Translations under genes and position numbers: made by a program
Part shown: positions 11,085 to 23,659 of the stretch, piece by piece
Layout: the number at the start of each line of letters is the position of its first letter
Numbering within the stretch: position 1 is the stretch's first letter
From: Xenopus tropicalis
Taxonomy: Eukaryota > Chordata > Amphibia > Anura > Pipidae
Length of the DNA: 64,000 nucleotides
Reading direction: 5' to 3'
Assembly (NCBI RefSeq): GCF_000004195.4
Contig: NC_030681.2
Span: forward strand, 88,233,681-88,297,680
The notes under the pieces: model-generated
Seen by the model: only the letters and a program-made list of their open reading frames with translations
What the model was told of the DNA's origin: nothing
The model's database searches: none

Positions 11085-11140
11085 AAAAATTCAGTTTCAA
11101 GCACGACCGGTGCTCTTCCTCAGGGACAAATCCTGGTGAG
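11085..11140 (-). ncRNA. Hammerhead-like motif in a second Penelope-type fragment
   Basis: On the minus strand CTGAGGA (11117-11123) is followed by a 5-bp hairpin AGCAC-CGGTC-GTGCT (11100-11114) and TGAAAC. The hairpin sequence differs entirely from the copy at 4873-4903, but the two conserved boxes agree. Complete stems I and III were not established. Confidence 0.42.
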
Positions 11141-11778
11141 GACAGGGTTGACCCCTATAATCTTTTTGTAACATGTAGTTTGCTGTCTGGTTCTCAAGCA
11201 GTTTTCTACACCTCCATTTGTGCCTACCTTTATAAGCCCCAGTCCTACACTTCATCCTTGCCTGTTACAGCTTGAGTGTGTGGTTATTTTGCATTTCTAG
11301 CCTAGTTTCTATTCCTAGTTTTGCTTATTTGTGTAGTCACAGTCTAGGAAGCCCTGAAGCTAGAAACGCAGGGGCTGCATGACAAGGGATCCGAATGACC
11401 AGCAGCCAGATAACACTGGTTTACAGTGCCAGATTTCAAATCCGGGTGCCCCTAGGCCATCCCCCATTCGCGCCCCTCACCCCGCCCCCCGCACATACGC
11501 AAACAAACCTCCACCTCCCCCCGCACTGCGCCAATGCAAGCGCGTATGCACAGGCATTTAAACTCCCCTACAGAGCAGTGGGGAGAAGTCCCCATTGTTC
11601 CATATGGGAACAAAATTTTGTCACTTCCTATCTTCAGAACAGGTAGAAACATGAGGCAGAGCTCTCTCTGTAATATAATGTTATTAGCTGCAGTATATAC
11701 ACACTAACTCCTCACTATACTGCTGGCTTTGGGGGTAGATCTATGTGGGCAAGCTGCTTGGTAGGCTCTTGCTGTATA

Positions 11779-11974
11779 TTAAGGGCTCTGGCACACGGGG
11801 AGATTAGTCGCCCACGACAAAACTCCCTGTTCGTGGGCAACTAATCTCCCCGGATTGCCATCCCACCGGCGATTTACATTTTCGCCGGTGGGATGGCATT
11901 TCGGGGAGATTAGTCGCCCGAGACACGGGAGATTTGTCGCGGGCGACTAATCTCCCTGTGCACCAGAGCCTTAA
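11779..11974. mobile_element. Palindromic TTAA MITE (AGATTAGTCGCC family)
   Basis: It is bounded by TTAA, with inverted ends AAGGGCTCTGGCACACGGGG and the matching complement, and an internal palindrome CCATCCCACCGGCGA/TCGCCGGTGGGATGG. Relatives lie at 28225-28409 and 37345-37491. Confidence 0.85.
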
Positions 11975-12104
11975 CAGTTTTACAGCAGTTAATCTCACTG
12001 TAGTCACTCAGGCAGCATGGTCAGTCTGGGCCCAAAAAATGTACTGTCTACATTATATAGAAATACAGGCTGTGACATTGAGCTGCAGCTACTGCAACTC
12101 ACTA

Positions 12105-12380
12105 CAGTATACAGAGAGCTATAGTTGGAGTATACAGAGAGCTATAGTTGGAGTATACAGAGAGCTGTAGTTGGACTATACAGAGAGCTGTAGTTGGATA
12201 TACAGAGAGCTGTAGTTGGAATACAGAGAGAGCTATAGTTGGAGTATACAGAGAGCTGTAGTTGGAGTATACAGAGAGCTGTAGTTGGATATACAGAGAG
12301 CTGTAGTTGGATATACAGAGAGCTATAGTTGGAGTATACAGAGAGCCGTAGTTGGAGTATACAGGGAGAGCTGTAGTTGG
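12105..12380. repeat. Minisatellite, about 22-bp unit, 12 copies
   Basis: Tandem copies of a unit like AGAGAGCTGTAGTTGGAGTA vary by a few bases. The open frames through it on both strands encode only the repeat and are not genes. Confidence 0.9.
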
Positions 12381-12480
12381 AGGGGGGCTCAGTTTGTAAT
12401 AGGGCAAAGCCTGAATTCAGTAACTTTCCTGGGCTTTGCTTTACTAACATTACGTATTGCACAGTAGTTATAAAGATATA

Positions 12481-13072
12481 CCGTATATACTTGAGTATAA
12501 GCCGATCCGAATATAAGCCGAGGTACCTAATTTTACCTAAGAAAACTGGAAAAACTTATTGACTCGAGTATAAGCCTAGGGTGGGAAATGCAGCAGCTAC
12601 TGCTAAGTTTCAATAATCAAAATAAATACCAATAGAATTACATTAAATAAGTGGGGTATGTGTTTTTAAATATTTATTTAAACAGTAAACTAGCTCTAGT
12701 GGAGAAGAGGGTCAACAAAAACAATATGGTATCAATGATGATACCTTAAGAGTACTACCCCCTTAGCTCTATCAGCAACCAAGCTAAAACACAAAGAGTT
12801 AAAATCCTTCAAAACTATATATAGTTTATATCGAATATAAAGTGCAATGTCTAGTGTAGAATGGGGCAGGTGAGGAGGGTAGATGAAGATGAATTTGGAA
12901 ACAGGCCAGGGCACTGGGGGGTCTGGTTGCGGGGGGGCCTAATTTGCACACAAAGGAGAGAGGGTGCTAGTCTGGAGGGACCCATGGCACCCAACTCGAG
13001 TATAAGCCGAGGGTGACTTTTTCAGCACATTTTGGGTGCTGAAAAACTAGGCTTATACTCGAGTATATACAG
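12481..13072 (+). mobile_element. CTCGAGTATAAGCC inverted-repeat transposon, full copy
   Basis: The left end is CCGTATATACTTGAGTATAA and the right end is the complement-type ACTCGAGTATATACAG, with TA at both edges (possible TA target duplication). Near the right end is an internal hairpin TTTTTCAGCAC/GTGCTGAAAAA. It is 592 bp with no transposase ORF. TA insertion would fit a Tc1/mariner-type mover, but I cannot confirm the superfamily. Confidence 0.87.
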
Positions 13073-13288
13073 TAGTCATTGATTCAGCAGCCTGCTGTCA
13101 GAGTTTTTACTGGGCCTTATTCAGTTGCGGATGTCATCTATCTATATATTATTAACCCATGCAGAACCTGCCACATAGCCATCTAGTTATTTGGACAACA
13201 TTCCAGCTGCCCTGTTATCCCCTGTAGAGGCTACACATTGTCATTCAGGCTGTGTACCTAGGAAAGAAGTAGTTCTACTGTGTTTCCA

Positions 13289-13291
13289 TAC

Positions 13292-13338
<47 letters not shown>
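13289..13338. repeat. Compound microsatellite (TA)n(GA)n
   Basis: A run of about 10 TA units is followed by about 14 GA units. Confidence 0.95.
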
Positions 13339-13339
<1 letters not shown>

Positions 13340-13665
13340 TGTGAGAAGGGGATTACAGTACAGTTGCCCCTGTGAGTGTATCATGGACCTCTCTCTTTTA
13401 CATAATGCTATTAGTTGCAGTATATACACATTTACTCCTCATTATACTACTAGCATTGGGGGTAGAACTATTTGGGCAGGCTGCTCAATAGCAGTTCCCC
13501 ATTGTCAGTGTATCATAAGATGATCACCTGGGGGGGAGGGAGAACAAGGAGTAAGTGTACTGCAGGCAAGAAACTAATAGCCTACCATTCTCGACAAGGT
13601 TATCATTTATGTCTTTATGTGGATAGTTGTCACTACAGTGACTATAATATCAAAGCCTAAGAAAA

Positions 13666-13925
13666 AGTGGTTGGTTGAGCTTTCCCTCTGAGCTAGGCAT
13701 GTACAGCTGGAGGGAGGTCTCCACAGAGTGGATGGGAAGCTACGTGAGCAGTATGGCAAAGTGGTCGGTTGACCTTACCCTCTGAGCCAGGCATGTATGG
13801 CTGGATGGAGGTCTCCACAGAGAGGACGGGCAGCTATGGGAGCAGCTTGGTAAGTGGTTGGTTGATCTTACCATCTGAGCTAGGGGTGTACAGCTGGAAG
13901 GCATGGTAAGTGGTCGGTTGACTTG
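13666..13925. repeat. Minisatellite with ~93-bp unit, about 2.7 copies
   Basis: The phrase GTGGTCGGTTGACCTTACC, CTCTGAGCTAGG, then GGAGGTCTCCACAGAG recurs near 13667, 13760 and 13853, the third copy being shortened. The word CCTCTGAGCTAGG also occurs in the LTR-like element at 17973-18510. Confidence 0.8.
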
Positions 13926-14474
13926 TGCTCGATTGTTATTAATAGAAGTGCAAGTCTGGTATCCAGGATGGAATCAGATTGCCTTTGAAAGGCCGTGTTT
14001 GCATCCTAGTCTACCACATGGGCAGAATACATGGTAATTTGCAGCAAATAATGCTACATATTTTTAGGCAAGTCTCTTGGCCAATAGAATGGTCCTGTGG
14101 TTTTGGTTTTTGTGCTCATCAAGTCCTCTAGCTCAGAACTATTTGGGCTGATATGCCAGGTATCCTAGTGTAAAGTTTTGCCTTGCTATAACGTGTCCAA
14201 AAAATATACATCCATAGCTGGCCATGTTGGTAATTGCACACGGTCATAGATTATTTAAAGGTATTTCAATAAAGGAAAGTATTTATTTATGTTTTGTATA
14301 CATATGATATTTAAAAAAAAAAAAAATTATACCATAGAGCTAATGTCCAATTTGATTCCATCCTGTGGTACAGTATGTGTGATACAAAAATAAATGTTTT
14401 ATAACAAAGTTATAAAGTTATGGTGGGGACGAACCCAACTGAAGGTTTTCAGTTGGGCTTGTTGTGGTGGTAGG

Positions 14475-14990
14475 ACCTTGCCAGAGTACTGCACAGGAAA
14501 TTTTAGAAGAGGGTCTCTCCTTTGACTGCACGGTGGGTTGATTGATACAGACACTACTACTGCTTGTGCTAGGTGACAGCGAGCTTGGATTTCCTATCAT
14601 CGAGACACTGCAGATTCAGGACCGGCAGCATGGCTGCTGAACTTCTCTCATGGTGGGAGATGCAGCTCCTGCTGGTAGCAGAGTTTGGGGCCATCCTCTC
14701 TGTAGGTAGAGGCAGCCTAATACTCAGCGGTGGATATAATGACATAGTGCCGATCTCAAGTCTTCAGTAAGGAACAGCAGAGCATAGTAGCGATCTCTTA
14801 TGGAATTCTGGCTTTGAATATTGCCTTGGGGTGAGGCTGGCAAGGTCCTATTTATTTGATAAAATGTAAATAAATGCTGTGGCCTCTTTTTACCCATTTC
14901 TGGCTCCTGGTGTTTTATTAAGGTATGTAACAATGGGGTTCAGAGGGATGGTTGAAAGCGAAGGGCAATTGAGGAGTCCCCTTGTCATGT
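14475..14990 (+). repeat. LTR-like repeat copy 2 (no Penelope insert)
   Basis: It shares its full course with 6714-6615 plus 4818-4600 read on the minus strand. It has AATAAATGCTGTGGCC near 14872 and a tail GGTATGTAACA followed by a short conserved extension ending AGGAGTCCCCTT. It contains CAAGCAGTAGTAGTGTC (as complement) without interruption, so it serves as the empty site for the Penelope insertion. LTR status is an inference from the polyadenylation-type signal. Confidence 0.7.
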
Positions 14991-15112
14991 TCCTGCTCCT
15001 TGCCATTGGATTCTATACCTTGTTGATGCTCCTAGTCAGTGGTAAGTTCTCTTATATTTACATTAAATGATAAATATATATAAACATGCAGTAAAATACT
15101 TGCACAAGTATA

Positions 15113-15473
15113 TTAAAGGACATGTCACCCCCCCAACCAAAAATTTTAGTAGTGAAAAGCCTCACAGCATTCTTTAAATACCTGCCATTTCTGTCCCTCA
15201 AAAGCAAACAGTGAAGCTGCAGCGATCCCTTGATGTTTCTCTCACTGCACAGCTCAGTAACTCCCTCTCCCCCCTCCCTTCAGAATTCTGCATGTCTCCT
15301 GGCGTGGTGCACATGTGCACTTCCAATCCGTTTTAATGAGCATGCATGTTCTGCAGGGCAACCGATATCTGTCTATTTGGTGTTTTGTTGGTGCTTATTC
15401 AAAAAAAAATTATAAAAAAAAAAATATATACCAAATATGATACCCTACTAGCACTGTCAATGTATCCCTTTAA
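15113..15473. mobile_element. TTAA MITE (AGGACATGTCACCC type)
   Basis: The left edge is TTAAAGGACATGTCACCCC and the right edge TATCCCTTTAA, with TTAA on both sides. The interior has no convincing coding content. Confidence 0.6.
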
Positions 15474-15535
15474 TTATTCACACAGTACAATGGTGCATGG
15501 ATTCCTCCTAGCACTCCTGTTAAACTGACACATGG

Positions 15536-15540
<5 letters not shown>

Positions 15541-15571
<31 letters not shown>
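15541..15571. repeat. (TA)n microsatellite
   Basis: About 15 TA units followed by CTGTATATAT. Confidence 0.95.
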
Positions 15572-15589
15572 TGTATATATTGAAAAATA

Positions 15590-15730
15590 TTGAAAAAAAG
15601 ACCAGCAACACCGAGTTTATTGCAAAAAATTAGTTGTGTATTGAAAAATGCATGAAAAGGTTACGTTTCGTAATATATTTATATGTTAATTACTTACACG
15701 CTACACTTAAAAGCTTTATCAAAGTGGAAT
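15590..15730 (-). repeat. Possible Penelope-type terminal fragment
   Basis: On the minus strand TTTGATAAAGCTTTTAAG is followed at a distance by ACGAAACGTAACC and then ACTCGGTGTTGCTGG, a layout like other PLE terminal regions. No compact hammerhead stem is visible. Weak call. Confidence 0.3.
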
Positions 15731-17589
15731 TTCCAGTTAATAGAATAGTTATTCTGATAGTCTTGGGATCTTAAACCCCATATTTCAAACTTATATAAAA
15801 CTTCATTCTCTGGAAGCTGTTTTAGGAAAAACAAAAGTTCTATATTTAGCATAATATGATCTCTATTAGGTAAGCATCTGGCAGCTAAAGTAAAATCAAG
15901 TGATTGTTAGTACAACAGTTATTTATAATCTAGATCAATGCAGTCAGGATTAATTACGTGCTCCGTATTGTAAAATTTAGAAATTATAGGGCTGATGTTA
16001 TCCAATTGTGACGCTGCCAGTATTAGATGAAAGTACAGTTCCAGTAGTTGGCTTAGGATTGTATGACTGGACTGAGTTAAAGCTTGAAACCTATACAAAT
16101 CTATGCTAGGACTAGAGAAATACTGACAGAGTAGCATGTGTAATAGGTGAGTATTAGAAATGCATTAGTGTGGGGGTTACAAATCAGCGAGAGAAGAACA
16201 GTTAAATGTATTCTTATGGAAGCAACAGAGGCGGTTGAAATACCTTAACTCTTTTTTTCCTCTCTTTTCTCAGACAAGTGTTTTGTTCTTTTGCTTACCA
16301 CTTTCCATCTGGAAATACCACGGTAGTTCTCTCTATTGTATCTGGCAGGTGATTCCTGAAAGCAACATGCTTAATGCAGGCTTAGTCAGAATGAGTATGC
16401 CTCATGCCCAAGAAAGACATCGCACTTAGGTGTCTTGTGGCCTGGGTCAAAGAGCTTCAGTTTTAAAGACAACAGTGACAATCTGTACGCCAACCCTTCC
16501 ACTAACTGTCCCACCACAAAATGACCCATTGTCTGACAGAGTTTGTGAGAAATACAGACCAGCTGACATTGGAAGGGTAAGGAGAGACAAGGAGATGGTC
16601 AGATAGTGTGTTGGGTTTGTTTATATGATAGAAAGGCACTGAAACTGAAAATGTATTGCGACACTCAGATGAAGTGATAAAATGCAGCCACACAGCAATA
16701 TGTTTATCCATGTTCAGCAATTTTTAAAGTGTTTTCCTAGAGAATGTCTACTTTGGTTACACTTCTTGTGTTGTTTAATGTCATAAATAAGACTATGATA
16801 TTCTGTCCATCAACTATTGGACATATTTTTTTTTTGTCTCAGTGTGATATAGCACTTCACTATTTATCTCTGTGCAAAAAGCAGATGTCTAGCATGTGTG
16901 GCATGCATCACTTCTTAACATTTCAAAAACCTACAATACTTGCTAAACACTGAGAAAAGGCAACATTTTTAAAGGTGTGTTCTGCAACTGGTTGAACAGA
17001 CATAACTGTTTATATCAACTCTAATTTGTTACACTGGGTTATTGTAGAGTTTGGGTTGTGCAAACACACGCTAAAGTAAATATTTCACACAACATTAAAA
17101 ATACATTCCTCTTTAAAAGGACAGTTCTTTCTTTTTTATTCCTGCACAAATGAAACCACTGTTCACTGGTCAGAATGTAGAGCAAGTTGTCATGGAAAGA
17201 ATTCAGGTGCATATTACTATAGGTAGGACTGATATAAAGCTTCAGACACTTACAGAAAATGCAAAATTCTTCTACACTAACTGAGGAATTTGCATCTCAT
17301 GATACAATCATTTTTAGAGCATCCATCAAAGTAGGCACCTCATTCTGTAGAATGTGTTCCCCTCTGCAGTTTAACAAATTGTGTAACCCTGTTATATAAT
17401 AGACATGTTACAAATAAATGGTTTACTGTCGTCCCTCTGTACTGTAGTCACTAGAATATTCATCACTACAAATCCTCACTAATAAGCTTTCAGTCTGGGT
17501 TCCACAAGAAAAACCTATTTAACCCTGTTCAAAATATTGGCACTTTATTATATTACAACAGTCGTTTCCTGAAGGGATCATGCAAAGTG

Positions 17590-17735
17590 CAACAATACTA
17601 TTGGGGTTAATTAATGTTTAAATTATTTTTTAGTAGGTTTAAAGTATTAAGATCCAAATTATGGAAAGACCCCTTATCTGGAAAACCCCAGGTCCCAAGC
17701 ATTCTGCATTCAAATTTGGTGTAGATTTGTCAGGA
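17590..17735 (-). repeat. Dispersed repeat of the 'CCTTATCTGGAAAACCCC' family
   Basis: GATCCAAATTATGGAAAGAC and CCCTTATCTGGAAAACCCC recur in diverged form at 20890-21015, 44325-44420 and 61167-61415. Confidence 0.55.
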
Positions 17736-17972
17736 GAAGGCAATCCGTAAGCTCTGCAGACACACAATTATAAAAGAATTATCGGTGCTTAGCCTTGGTT
17801 TTGAAGCACTTTATGGAGACCCAATTTACATATGCAAATTTTAGCATAATCAAGGAAAAAAAGCTTTTTAACATAATTTGCTGCCTTTTTTTGTCCAGTG
17901 ATTTAAGTTCTGATGATTGTAAGGTTTGGAATAGACTGGGGAGTAATTTAAGTTATATGAATCCTAATATAT

Positions 17973-18510
17973 TGTGAGCCCCGGAGCAGCAGGGTTGGGG
18001 GAGGGGCTGCATGACCCAGCTCAGCATCTCTAGCGTGGGGATAGGCCAGTTAAGTTAAGAGGGGAGGGGGAAAAAAGGCGGGAGGAGTGGGTATATAGGA
18101 GAGGCAGTGAGGGCTGGCTATCCACCATTTTGGGAGATAACAGCAGAGGAAAGATCCCCACCCACCCTCCCTTAGCTGGGGGTTAAAAAAGTGCTGGGTG
18201 GGTACGGAACATGGCTAATTGGGAAAGGGGGCCAGATAGGTCCCGGAGTGGAGGCGGTTATCCTCTGAGCTAGGGATTTGGCAGCTAGAGGATAGCACGG
18301 CTCAGGGTGGTTGTGGAAAGGCAGACTGGCAAGGGGCTCGGGGTCAGTATTTTCGGTTTAGTAATGTTTGCAATTGTTACATTGATGTATTGTTATATAT
18401 TTAAACATGTTATAAGTTTGTATTCAATTTATTGCACTGTTTGTAATTTATAAATAAAGCTGTGGCCATTATCATTTCCAACAATGATATCGTCACGCAG
18501 TTTTTATTGG
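17973..18510 (+). mobile_element. Probable solo LTR
   Basis: It starts TGTGAGCCCCGGAGCAGCAG. A TATA-type GGGTATATAGGAG lies at 18089-18101 and the polyadenylation signal AATAAAGCTGTGGCC at about 18453. The order TG start, TATA box, poly(A) signal fits an LTR. The right boundary and a target duplication could not be fixed, and no internal gag-pol region is attached. Confidence 0.5.
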
Positions 18511-19416
18511 TGAGTGAGGTGTGAGCAAGTGTAGGTGGATGCATGGGTCATGCAAAAACTGGGATTTGGTCAAATCCTAAACCAAATGCTGGATTTAATG
18601 CATTCCAGTTTGTAAAGTGCTCTTGTTTTAGCTGTTATGGTTTTGCTCTACTCTTACTGGAAGGCAATAAATGATTTTATGATTAAAAAAAGAAAAATAT
18701 CCACAGCTAATTAGTTTTAGCAATAGCAGAACCCCTTCAATTGTCTAAAAATATTCTTTTACTTTATGAAGATTTATTTTTCCATAATTTCTAAATAATG
18801 TTTCTTTAACTTAAAAAAAACTTCCCTTTTGAATAATTAATGGTAAACATACTTAAACAATTGTATGTTTTTTTTATAATCCCAGAGCATTAATAGGAAA
18901 CATGTTCGCGGCATACAGGATTTCTAAGTGCAACGGGTCATAAACCATACAGATAAAACATGAAGTTATGTATTGTGTTTCCCAGGAACATGAGACCTAT
19001 GGTGTGAATTAAGTACTGGGAAAGGCAAGCAAATAATAAACCAAATTAATGGAAAGCATTTGACGACGTAATGGAAATATGACCACCTCTAGAGAATGTA
19101 GACCCTGGAGATTTTAAATTTCCTTTATATTTAAAAAAACCTACATTGCTCTCTGTATTAAAACAGTTAATAATATGGTTAAGAAGGTGTTTGCCCGCTA
19201 ATTCTTTGTGACTTGGTTGCACTTAGCCTTTATCAATGTACAATCCAATATAAAGCCACCTTTATCCTTAATGAGGGACATTATCGCTAAGGTGTTGGTT
19301 TCAGATGGTGCCGTCTAAAGTCTTTGGTTATTGGTTTTCATTCCTGCTCGCTGGGAGGATTTGATGCATACAGGCTTTTTGCAATATTCGAAAGAGGACT
19401 TAATATTACTGTAGGG

Positions 19417-19712
19417 CAGGGGTCCTCAAACTATGGCCCATGGGCTGGATACGGCCCACCATGGTCATCTACCCGGCCCCCGATGCATCCTCACTCCTAG
19501 TTACTACCTGTCTGCCTTAGCATGGTTCTTGGCCACCCACTGGGCGACGTAAATGACACCCTGGGGCCGAGGACCACGCCAAGGCAGACAGGTAGTAGCC
19601 AGAGGTGTGGTTGCAGCAGGGGCCATAGTTTGAGGACAAACTATAGTCCGGCCCCCCAACAGTCTGAGGGACCATAAACTGGCCCCCTGTTTAAAAAGTT
19701 TGAGGATCCCTG
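19417..19712. mobile_element. Short hAT-type transposon
   Basis: The ends CAGGGGTCCTCAAACTATGG and AAAGTTTGAGGATCCCTG are hAT-type terminal inverted repeats. The 8 bp outside each end do not match, so the target duplication has decayed. No ORF. Confidence 0.8.
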
Positions 19713-20889
19713 CTTTATTGTATTGATACTGATGTTTTATGTATATGTAGTTATACTTTTATTAAAAGTGCCTATATTATTAAAGGGGCTCTTTCCTTTA
19801 TATTAGTAGTTTCCAGTACAGCAACCTATGGAAATAGTTGCTGCCATCTTATATAATATGTTCTTTCTGCTCCACTAATTATTATTTTATTTGTGTGCAT
19901 TTCCGCTTATGAAAGGGGAACCCACCCAAACCCAACTAAAGCTTTTTGAAAAGTAAGCATAATTTCAACTCTGCAATATACAACAATAAAAAATCAAGAA
20001 AATGGAAAAAAAGCCAGGCCCAATTTATAAAACAGCAATCACTTCTGTAATTGTGAGGGTTTGTAGCAAATTGCATCATGCTATTTAAGCTGTTTTGCAA
20101 GGTGTTTGCAATGTTTACTTAAGTCTAGCTCCAAAGAGATCACCTAGTCATACCAATATTGACATCCATATATATTGCCTACCACAGAGTACTGTTTTTT
20201 TAAATAATGGTACTAAATGGGTAAAATGTAAGTAAAATTATCAGCAAATATTAGTTATAAGTGGACCCCCAATTGCCTACCTTTAAAAAATGCAGAGAGT
20301 GCAACAGGCTATATTAAATGGGACAATATTAAGGATGCACTGTGGTACGAAATTAGCGGTATCAAATTAGCAACAATTACAATTAGGTTGTAAATGACCC
20401 CTATAGTCTGTTTTAATGGACATGTAAACCCTACATTTACCTACAATGTATATCAGTTGGGCACGTCTCCCCCACCCAAATGGCATAATTTATACTGCAA
20501 ATATCTCCTCCATTTTCCAGCCCCATTCCAATTTCCTGAAAAAAATTGCAGCTTTTATCCAGCGCCCATTTTGCCTCTGAAACATCATCAGTTACATTTA
20601 AATCTGCAAACAACAATGCTAGCTCTTCATTGACTGCTAGAATGGAGGGTGTGTTCAGTAATATGAGCTGAGAAAAACTGAGCATGCCCAGGAGCCAACA
20701 GCCAAAGCCAATTTCCGAGGGAGGGGGCTGAGTGGGTTACAGGAGGAGAAGGAAATCTAAGTGATTTAAATGGTATATCTAAAGGGATGCTGCAGCCTTA
20801 CTATTAACCTCTGGACAGCCAGAGTGGCAGGTATTGAAATATTTCAAAGAAGCTGTTCACTGATTACATTTTTGTGTGTGGAATTTACA

Positions 20890-21015
20890 GGTATGGAATC
20901 TATTATACAGAATGTCTGGGACCAGGGATTTCTGGGTAGGGGATCTTTCTGTAATTTTGAATCATTATATCATTAGTCTGCTAAAACATTTAAACATTAA
21001 ATAAACCCAGTAGGA
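20890..21015. repeat. Fragment of the 'CCTTATCTGGAAAACCCC' family
   Basis: ACAGGTATGGAATCTATTAT, GGGATTTCTGGGTAGGGGAT and the CATTAAATAAACCCAGTAGG block match the course of the 61167-61415 repeat. Diverged. Confidence 0.5.
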
Positions 21016-23650
21016 TAGTTTTTCCACCTATGTGTATTAAGAGATGTCAGCTCCCCCAGATTTTATGTGAGTTACCTCATTTTGGAGCCCTTCCCCTGCA
21101 CTCCCGTGATGATAGGCCATTCTCCCAGTTTTTACAATATCTCCTGTTTGTCCAGTGTGCACATGTACAACAAGCTATTTGTTATATTCCAAAGGGCTGT
21201 CCCCTGGCTTCCTTCTTTTGCAGGTTGACATTTCTGATGGGTTCATGTAGCATAGTTAGGATCAAGCACAAGGTGTATTATTATTACCGTCTAAAAGGAA
21301 ATCATTACAAAAAAATTAGAATTACTGTATCTGCTTTAAATTGACTCTATGTGAGATAGCCATCCTGTAATTCACAGCTTTCTAAATAACTGGTTTCCAA
21401 TAAGTTTTCCAGATTGTCCAACAAAGCAACCACAATACAATTAATATAAGAACTCCAAAAAAGTAATAATGCTCAATTCATTATATTCTTGCCAATGTAT
21501 TTTAGCAGCCAAGCTTCTGACTACTGGCACATTTATATACATATATGCAGCGTATTTCAAACTGGTGGCCCAAATGAAATACCAACACCTTCATAAAAAT
21601 TCCTTTTTATTGGAACTCGGTGCTCTGCCCAATTACTCAGCAAAGTGCAAACCCCCAAGGCACTAAAAGCTAAATCCCGGAATGCTTTATAATGACTCTA
21701 CTATTTATAGGTGTAGCCTTTTAAACACCAGATTAGAAACAATACTAGACAGTATTTATTTGCCAACTAAATATAGGATTGTCTGCTGTAATAATCTATA
21801 TATTTTTAAAAAAATGACACTTTGAAGTTGAAAGGGTACAAAATAAACTTAGAGCATACTCTTCTTTATACGTATACACATCTCATATGTGGCATTACTT
21901 ACAGATAGTTAAGGCTATGCATATAATAAATCTTCTGAAAAGTCTTTTGTGAGTACCCTTGATTTACTCATAAGCTAAAAATTGTAGGAAAATAGTGCGT
22001 ACATATTTTAATTTGAAAGGGTTATGGTCAGCCCCCATAAAGGCAATGCTAACTCTTTAGAGAGTACCTTACTTGGAGAGAACCAGTGTTGAAAGATCTA
22101 AAGGATTAGGCCAAAGATTAGAAACCAAGACATGTAAAAGTCCAAGGAAATAGGCAATTGCTAAATAAATTACCCCTATAGTCACCAACAGCTGGTTAAG
22201 GGCAGTTAATGGCTTAAGTCAAAATGAGAAAGAGAACCTTGTCATTTGCAACAAATGTTCCTTGGCGTGGTGGGGGGGGCAGAATGTTATTGTTCTGCTC
22301 TAACACCCTAGGTTGCTGCTCAAAGCATTTGAACACATTCTCACAAACTGACTCATGCATCTATTTTGATAAATGTATCAATTTATTAAAAACTTTCTTG
22401 AAAATTCCTTTTTCAACATGAGGTGTATACAGTAACACTTTTTGCTTTTTCTTTAATAATATCTATGGTTTTTATATTTCTTGTACCAAAAGAGGTAAAA
22501 CCAGATTAACTTTCTTACGTCTTGATAGAAATCAACCCCTTTCTAGTTATGCCAGCAGAAGGGAATATGTCAAGTAAATGACCAGTCCGTCGTCCAGCCT
22601 CTGTATAATGATCTGCTCCCTATGTTAAAGGTTGCAGCTAAATGAAGATGGAAGTTTGTTTATTCAGAGCTCCTTATCTCTCTTTTTAAAAATCAATGGT
22701 GGCAGCGCTGTTTGCTTGTGCTTTTGATTCTAGGATCTGTGGCAAGAAAAGGGTAAAAAATATAATATTTTTACTATTTTTACTATTTAACATTTCTCAA
22801 ATCATTCCTTGCTAGCCAGGAAAAGCAATGCTGATAATGCACTTCATACAGAAGGTTATTTACAGGTGTAATAAATTGGTTCAATGTTCACATCACATAC
22901 TAGATAATATCTTGCACTAGCAGATATTAAGAGATAAGGCTGCTAGGGTAAAGCAATGTCTGCTGGAAATAACTCATTTAGGGCAGTGCAATATTTCTCA
23001 TCTCAGCATTTCTGAGAACTGCAGGCCAAACGATAAAAAAATTATGATGAAACTCATGTGTGGTAAAATACCTATAATAAAAGCATGCTCTGCCGACAAC
23101 TATTTGTTTACACAATCAATCAGTCCATCAATTCTTAAATCAAAATGTGTATGAAACATGTAAGTAGGTGGAATGTTTCAGAGTTTCAAAATAGCTTCTG
23201 AGGTTAATCAAGTTGAACATTAACCAGACTCCTTTTCTGTTATTCCAGAGGGAGATGTACAAACTGAACTGATGTTATTTCTAGCTTTGAAAGGAAAAAA
23301 TAGAGTATCCTGGTGAGCCACAACACAGTGTGGGGAATCAAGGGCATGACAGGACTAGGAAATTGTGTCAATCTCACCTCTTCCACTATTTATTTGTTCT
23401 GTTACTTATATATCACCAGCACCTAATTATACTACCCAAAACTTACTAGAGGTGCAAAAATTATATAGTCATTAGCCATGAATTAAAAAAGTACCAGCAA
23501 TGTATGATAAAAAAGGCAAAATAAAATAAAATCAGTTAACCAAAACCTGCATCTTAACTGTAGGTCAGATGCTTCAAAAGATGCTCTTTCCATAAGTAAT
23601 TGGATTTGCTTCTACTAGTGGAGGTATACACAATCAATCAGTCCATTTAT
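21016..23650. other. AT-rich intergenic DNA, nothing recognised
   Basis: No exon, RNA gene or clear terminal-repeat element was identified. The short ORFs look random. Confidence 0.4.
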
Positions 23651-23659
23651 AATGTTAAC

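Noticed and set aside
12102..12462. Overlapping ORFs of about 100 codons on the minus strand
   Set aside because: They encode only the translated 22-bp tandem repeat (YSNYSSLY-type), with no other content.
14879..15070. 63-codon ORF with a hydrophobic stretch (VMFLLLAIGFYTLLMLLVSG)
   Set aside because: Much of it lies in the tail of the LTR-like repeat at 14475-14990; no start context or conserved neighbour supports it.
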